From assembly GCF_000372725.1 (NCBI RefSeq), contig NW_005198966.1, positions 440,247-504,246 of the forward strand: a stretch of DNA of 64,000 nucleotides, read 5' to 3'. The notes under the pieces were generated by a model. The model was not told where the DNA came from and ran no database searches. It saw only the letters and a program-made list of their open reading frames with translations. Source of the DNA: Emiliania huxleyi CCMP1516 (Eukaryota; Haptophyta; Isochrysidales; Noelaerhabdaceae). Both the position numbers and the translations under genes were made by a program. This document shows positions 61,596 to 64,000 of the stretch, in pieces; the first letter of the stretch is position 1, and every line of letters begins with the position of its first letter.

Positions 61596-62999
61596 TCATG
61601 ACCCACCACGACCCGACGAGCCGCCGTCGCTCCCCGCCCGCCCACGGGCGAGTGTATCCGCCGCGGCGACCACGTGCGGCCATCCGCGCAGCATCACGGG
61701 GCGGCAGTCGATCATGGGCGAGGTCGCCTTTGGCACAGCGTTCTCGAAGGCGCGACGCTCGTCCGCCGCCACCTCGACGTCGTCGCGCGTCAGCTTGCGC
61801 AGCACGTCGAGCAGCAGGTCCGGAGGCAGGAGGGCGAGGCCGCCCGCGCCCGTGCCGCGCCGCGCGTGCAGCAGCAGCAGCCACACCACCTCGCGGAAGG
61901 CCCGTGGGAAGAAGCCGTGCACGCTCGGGCTCCAGCGCCGCCACTCGTACAGCCGGCGCGGGAAGGAGGGGTCGCGCCCAATCTCGAGCGGCGACGCTTG
62001 GAGCGCGCCGGTGGCGTAACGGGCGAGGCGCACCGCCATCGCCTCGCGAGCGCTCGCTAGCGCCACCTCGATGTCCAAGCCGCCACGCGATGGCATGGGG
62101 CGCTTGGCCCATGGCGCGTCGCTGCCAGTAGGCGCGCCGCCCAGCAGATCGACGGGCAGCGCCGCATACGCCGACGTGCTGAGCAGCTGGAGCGGTGTGT
62201 TGCCGCTCGCGGAGCGCGCGCTCAGGCTCGCGCCCGCGTCGACCAGCGCGAGGGCGGTCTCCTCGAACGAGGCGGCGCACGCGGCGTGCAGCGCCGTCCG
62301 GCCGTCGGGCATGCTCGCATGTGGGTCGGCGTGCGCGCCGAGCAGCGCGCCGACGCACGCGACGTGGCCATTCTTGGCGGCAAGCGCCAGCGCGGTCTCG
62401 CCCGTACGCCGGCGCGCGTCGGGACGCGCGCCGGCCGCGAGCAACGCGCGGCATTGGCGCTCGTCGCCCGCCTCGGCCACGTCCGGCAGCAGCGCCGTCT
62501 TCAGATCGCCTTCTCGCGTGGGCAGGAGCGTGTCGGGCTCGCCGCTCACGAATTGAAGCACGACGTTCTCGACCTGCGCACGCGTCATCGACGCCACCTG
62601 CTCACGGCTGCTGAAGCCCTGGCGCTCGAACTCGGCCACCAGCGCCGAAATCAGCATGTCGGCGACCGAACCGCCCGCTGCTGGCGCCGCCGGCGCGGCT
62701 GTGGGTTGGGCAGAGGGCCCGGCGGGTGCGGTGGGTGTGGCTGCTGCGGGCGCGTCAAGTGTGGTTGTGGCGGCGGGCGCGGCTCCAGGAACGGAGGCAA
62801 CTGCGTCCAATCCGTGAGTGGAAGCAGCTGATGCGCCCGCCGACGGCACCACCGAGGTCGGCGCAGCAACGGGCGCAGCAGAATGCGATGCGGCTGAGAG
62901 CGTGTCGGTGGAGGCCTCTGGCGCTCCAGATGGTGCAACATCCTTGGCTGGCGGGACGCGGAAGAGATTGGTGAACGCGGCGCCGAGGCGCTTCAGCAT
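61596..62999 (-). CDS. ankyrin-repeat protein with SOCS-box-like C-terminus
   Basis: Start MLKRLGAAFTNLFRV at 62999; the open frame extends to 63158 but the added residues are basic and low in homology. After an Ala/Thr/Pro-rich segment (VPGAAPAATTTLDAPA) there is a small helical domain (VADMLISALVAEFERQGFSS). Ankyrin repeats follow: CRALLAAGARPDARRRTGET, ALALAAKNGHVACVGALLG, GRTALHAACAASFEETALAL. The C-terminal part (FREVVWLLLLHARRG, LALLPPDLLLDVLRKLTRDD) looks like an F-box/SOCS-type degradation motif. It is probably a ubiquitin-ligase adaptor. Divergent from the PEX6-like gene, 236 bp away. Confidence 0.65.
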   Translation of the reverse strand: MLKRLGAAFTNLFRVPPAKDVAPSGAPEASTDTLSAASHSAAPVAAPTSVVPSAGASAASTHGLDAVASVPGAAPAATTTLDAPAAATPTAPAGPSAQPTAAPAAPAAGGSVADMLISALVAEFERQGFSSREQVASMTRAQVENVVLQFVSGEPDTLLPTREGDLKTALLPDVAEAGDERQCRALLAAGARPDARRRTGETALALAAKNGHVACVGALLGAHADPHASMPDGRTALHAACAASFEETALALVDAGASLSARSASGNTPLQLLSTSAYAALPVDLLGGAPTGSDAPWAKRPMPSRGGLDIEVALASAREAMAVRLARYATGALQASPLEIGRDPSFPRRLYEWRRWSPSVHGFFPRAFREVVWLLLLHARRGTGAGGLALLPPDLLLDVLRKLTRDDVEVAADERRAFENAVPKATSPMIDCRPVMLRGWPHVVAAADTLARGRAGSDGGSSGRGGS

Positions 63000-63235
63000 C
63001 TGCTCGTGGCGTGACTGCCTCGTCCGCCACGCCCTGCTTCTGCGCGACACCGTCGGGTTTTGCAGCAACCCTCCAGGAGAATGGCGATGAGATGAACCGC
63101 CAAGACCACGAGAATCGCCGGTCCAGGTCCGATGGACACAGGCCGCTGGACGCAGCACCCCAAATCGGCTTTTTTAAGCGGGCCGAAAATTCTTTTGCCG
63201 GCTCGACCCGCTGCCGGGGTAGTGCCGGCCACACC
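63000..63235. promoter_or_regulatory. shared divergent promoter region
   Basis: A 236-bp spacer between two genes transcribed away from each other. AAATTCTTTTG at 63187-63197 is the only AT-rich spot. Assigned by position only. Confidence 0.35.
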
Positions 63236-64000
63236 ATGCTCCTCCTCTCGCAGCCCGACGACGTCACTGACGCGGACGGTCTGTGCGTCGCCGGCGACGG
63301 CCTGCGTGCCTCGCTCCTCGCGCGGCCGCTGGAGCAGTCGTGGTGCTCCGCTGCCAGTGATGCAGCCAGCCAGCTGGCGGCCGACCCGAATATGTGCGCC
63401 GCTGCGAGCCTCTCCACGCTCCGCGCGCTGCGGGTACCTACCGGCACGCTGGTCGTGCTGCGCTGTCTCGGCGGGCCCAGTCGACCCGCTCACCTGCATG
63501 CATTGCCTCGCGGCGCTGGCGAGGCGCCGAGGTGGCTGTCTGGGCTGTGCGAGGGCGTCGAGCTGGACCACGCCGAGGACGGTGTGCTCTACCTCTCCCC
63601 ACTGCTCTGGCGCAACCTTGGCGGCGGCGGCGGCGGCCATCCGATGCCGCCGCTGGCGGTGCTCGTGCGGCGCGGGAGTGCGGACACCTCCCTGCCTCCT
63701 GTCGCTCGGAGAGCCGTCGTGCAGCCGGTGGCGTCGCCCACGCCGCAGCAGTACGGCTGGCCGCCGCCGCGCGCTCCCGCCGCCGCCGGTGCCGCCGCTG
63801 CCGCCGTACTTCGCCGCCACTTTCGCCAGCCGAGGCTCCTCTGCTCTCCTCTGCTCTGCAGACCCTCTGCAGACGCGTCGTCTCGCGGCCGCCTCCTCAC
63901 GCCGGCGGCGCGGCGCTGTAGGATCGTCTGCGCGGGAGACGTCTTCGCGGTGCCGACCGGGGCGGGCAGGCGCGGAGGCGGTGCGTCGGGCGGCGGCGAC
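63236..64000 (+). CDS. PEX6-like peroxisomal AAA ATPase, N-terminal part (runs off window)
   Basis: The frame from ATG 63236 stays open through base 64000 (255 codons). It has VPTGTLVVLRCLGG, GVLYLSPLLWRNLGG, VLRRHFRQPRLL and RIVCAGDVFAVPTGAG. The last two, when joined across a probable intron (about 63838-63918, pyrimidine-rich with CTCTGCAG and CTGTAG), give RHFRQPR ... CAGDVFAVP. This matches the N-terminal domain just before the first AAA module of PEX6. PEX1-PEX6 extracts PEX5 from the peroxisome membrane. AAA motifs lie beyond the window, so the call is moderate. Other AAA proteins with a double-psi domain are possible. Confidence 0.45.
   Translation, partial: MLLLSQPDDVTDADGLCVAGDGLRASLLARPLEQSWCSAASDAASQLAADPNMCAAASLSTLRALRVPTGTLVVLRCLGGPSRPAHLHALPRGAGEAPRWLSGLCEGVELDHAEDGVLYLSPLLWRNLGGGGGGHPMPPLAVLVRRGSADTSLPPVARRAVVQPVASPTPQQYGWPPPRAPAAAGAAAAAVLRRHFRQPRLLCSPLLCRPSADASSRGRLLTPAARRCRIVCAGDVFAVPTGAGRRGGGASGGGD

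Overview
The window looks like nuclear DNA of a unicellular alga. It is very GC-rich, has short GT-AG and GC-AG introns, and shares no operon-like layout with bacteria. Its genes are typical eukaryotic ones: phosphoinositide phospholipase C, F-box and RCC1 proteins, RNA polymerase III subunit RPC9, a J-domain protein, RING, SPRY and ankyrin proteins, and a PEX6-like ATPase. A plastid-type membrane protein (LPA1-like), a cyanobacterial-style HNH protein and intronic short-period tandem repeats fit a haptophyte such as an Emiliania-like species best. That assignment is inference from composition and gene content.

Region by region. 1-2 kb: the 3' part of an RCC1-repeat gene and a 91-residue membrane protein. 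2-14.4 kb, minus strand: a long run of exons whose best reading is one receptor-enzyme gene. From N to C it has an extracellular SRCR domain, about seven membrane helices, then PH, degenerate EF-hand, WW, PLC-X, PLC-Y and C2. I checked three of its splice junctions base by base and they keep the frame from the SRCR exon through the last helix into the PH domain. A Ser/Pro-rich coiled-coil reading region lies directly upstream on the same strand. 16-17.8 kb: an F-box/RCC1 gene broken by a local inversion. 17.8-22.5 kb: an ankyrin/MSS51-like gene held between two inverted copies of a 0.7-kb repeat. 22.7-24.5 kb: a decayed F-box/LRR gene and a perfect-TIR MITE. 25-29.7 kb: an unrecognised zinc-ribbon gene and repeats. 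29.8-36.4 kb: two coiled-coil genes, a frameshifted F-box/RCC1 pseudogene and a METTL24-like methyltransferase. 37-40.8 kb: RPC9, an F-box/SPRY gene and the LPA1-like gene behind a 155-bp CA repeat. 41-43.1 kb: dispersed repeats only. 43.5-46 kb: a fold-back element with 427-bp inverted arms, a RecQ-type helicase fragment and telomere-like repeats. 46-48.1 kb: Pro-rich and membrane reading frames. 48.2-49 kb: a TIR element. 49.4-55.3 kb: a compact gene-rich block (AAAP transporter, DnaJ, HNH, 2OG-oxygenase, RING). 57-60.8 kb: a two-exon transposase-like gene. 61.6-64 kb: a divergent pair, ankyrin/SOCS-like and PEX6-like.

Two themes deserve attention. First, the SRCR-7TM-PLC fusion would place ligand sensing, membrane passage and PIP2 hydrolysis in one chain. 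Second, many introns are arrays of 10-11-bp units, and at about ten loci such arrays or other inserts sit between direct repeats of the adjoining sequence, as if introns were born by insertion with target duplication or by tandem duplication. A separate set of introns ends in a conserved TTCACA/TGTGAA hairpin at the 3' splice site.
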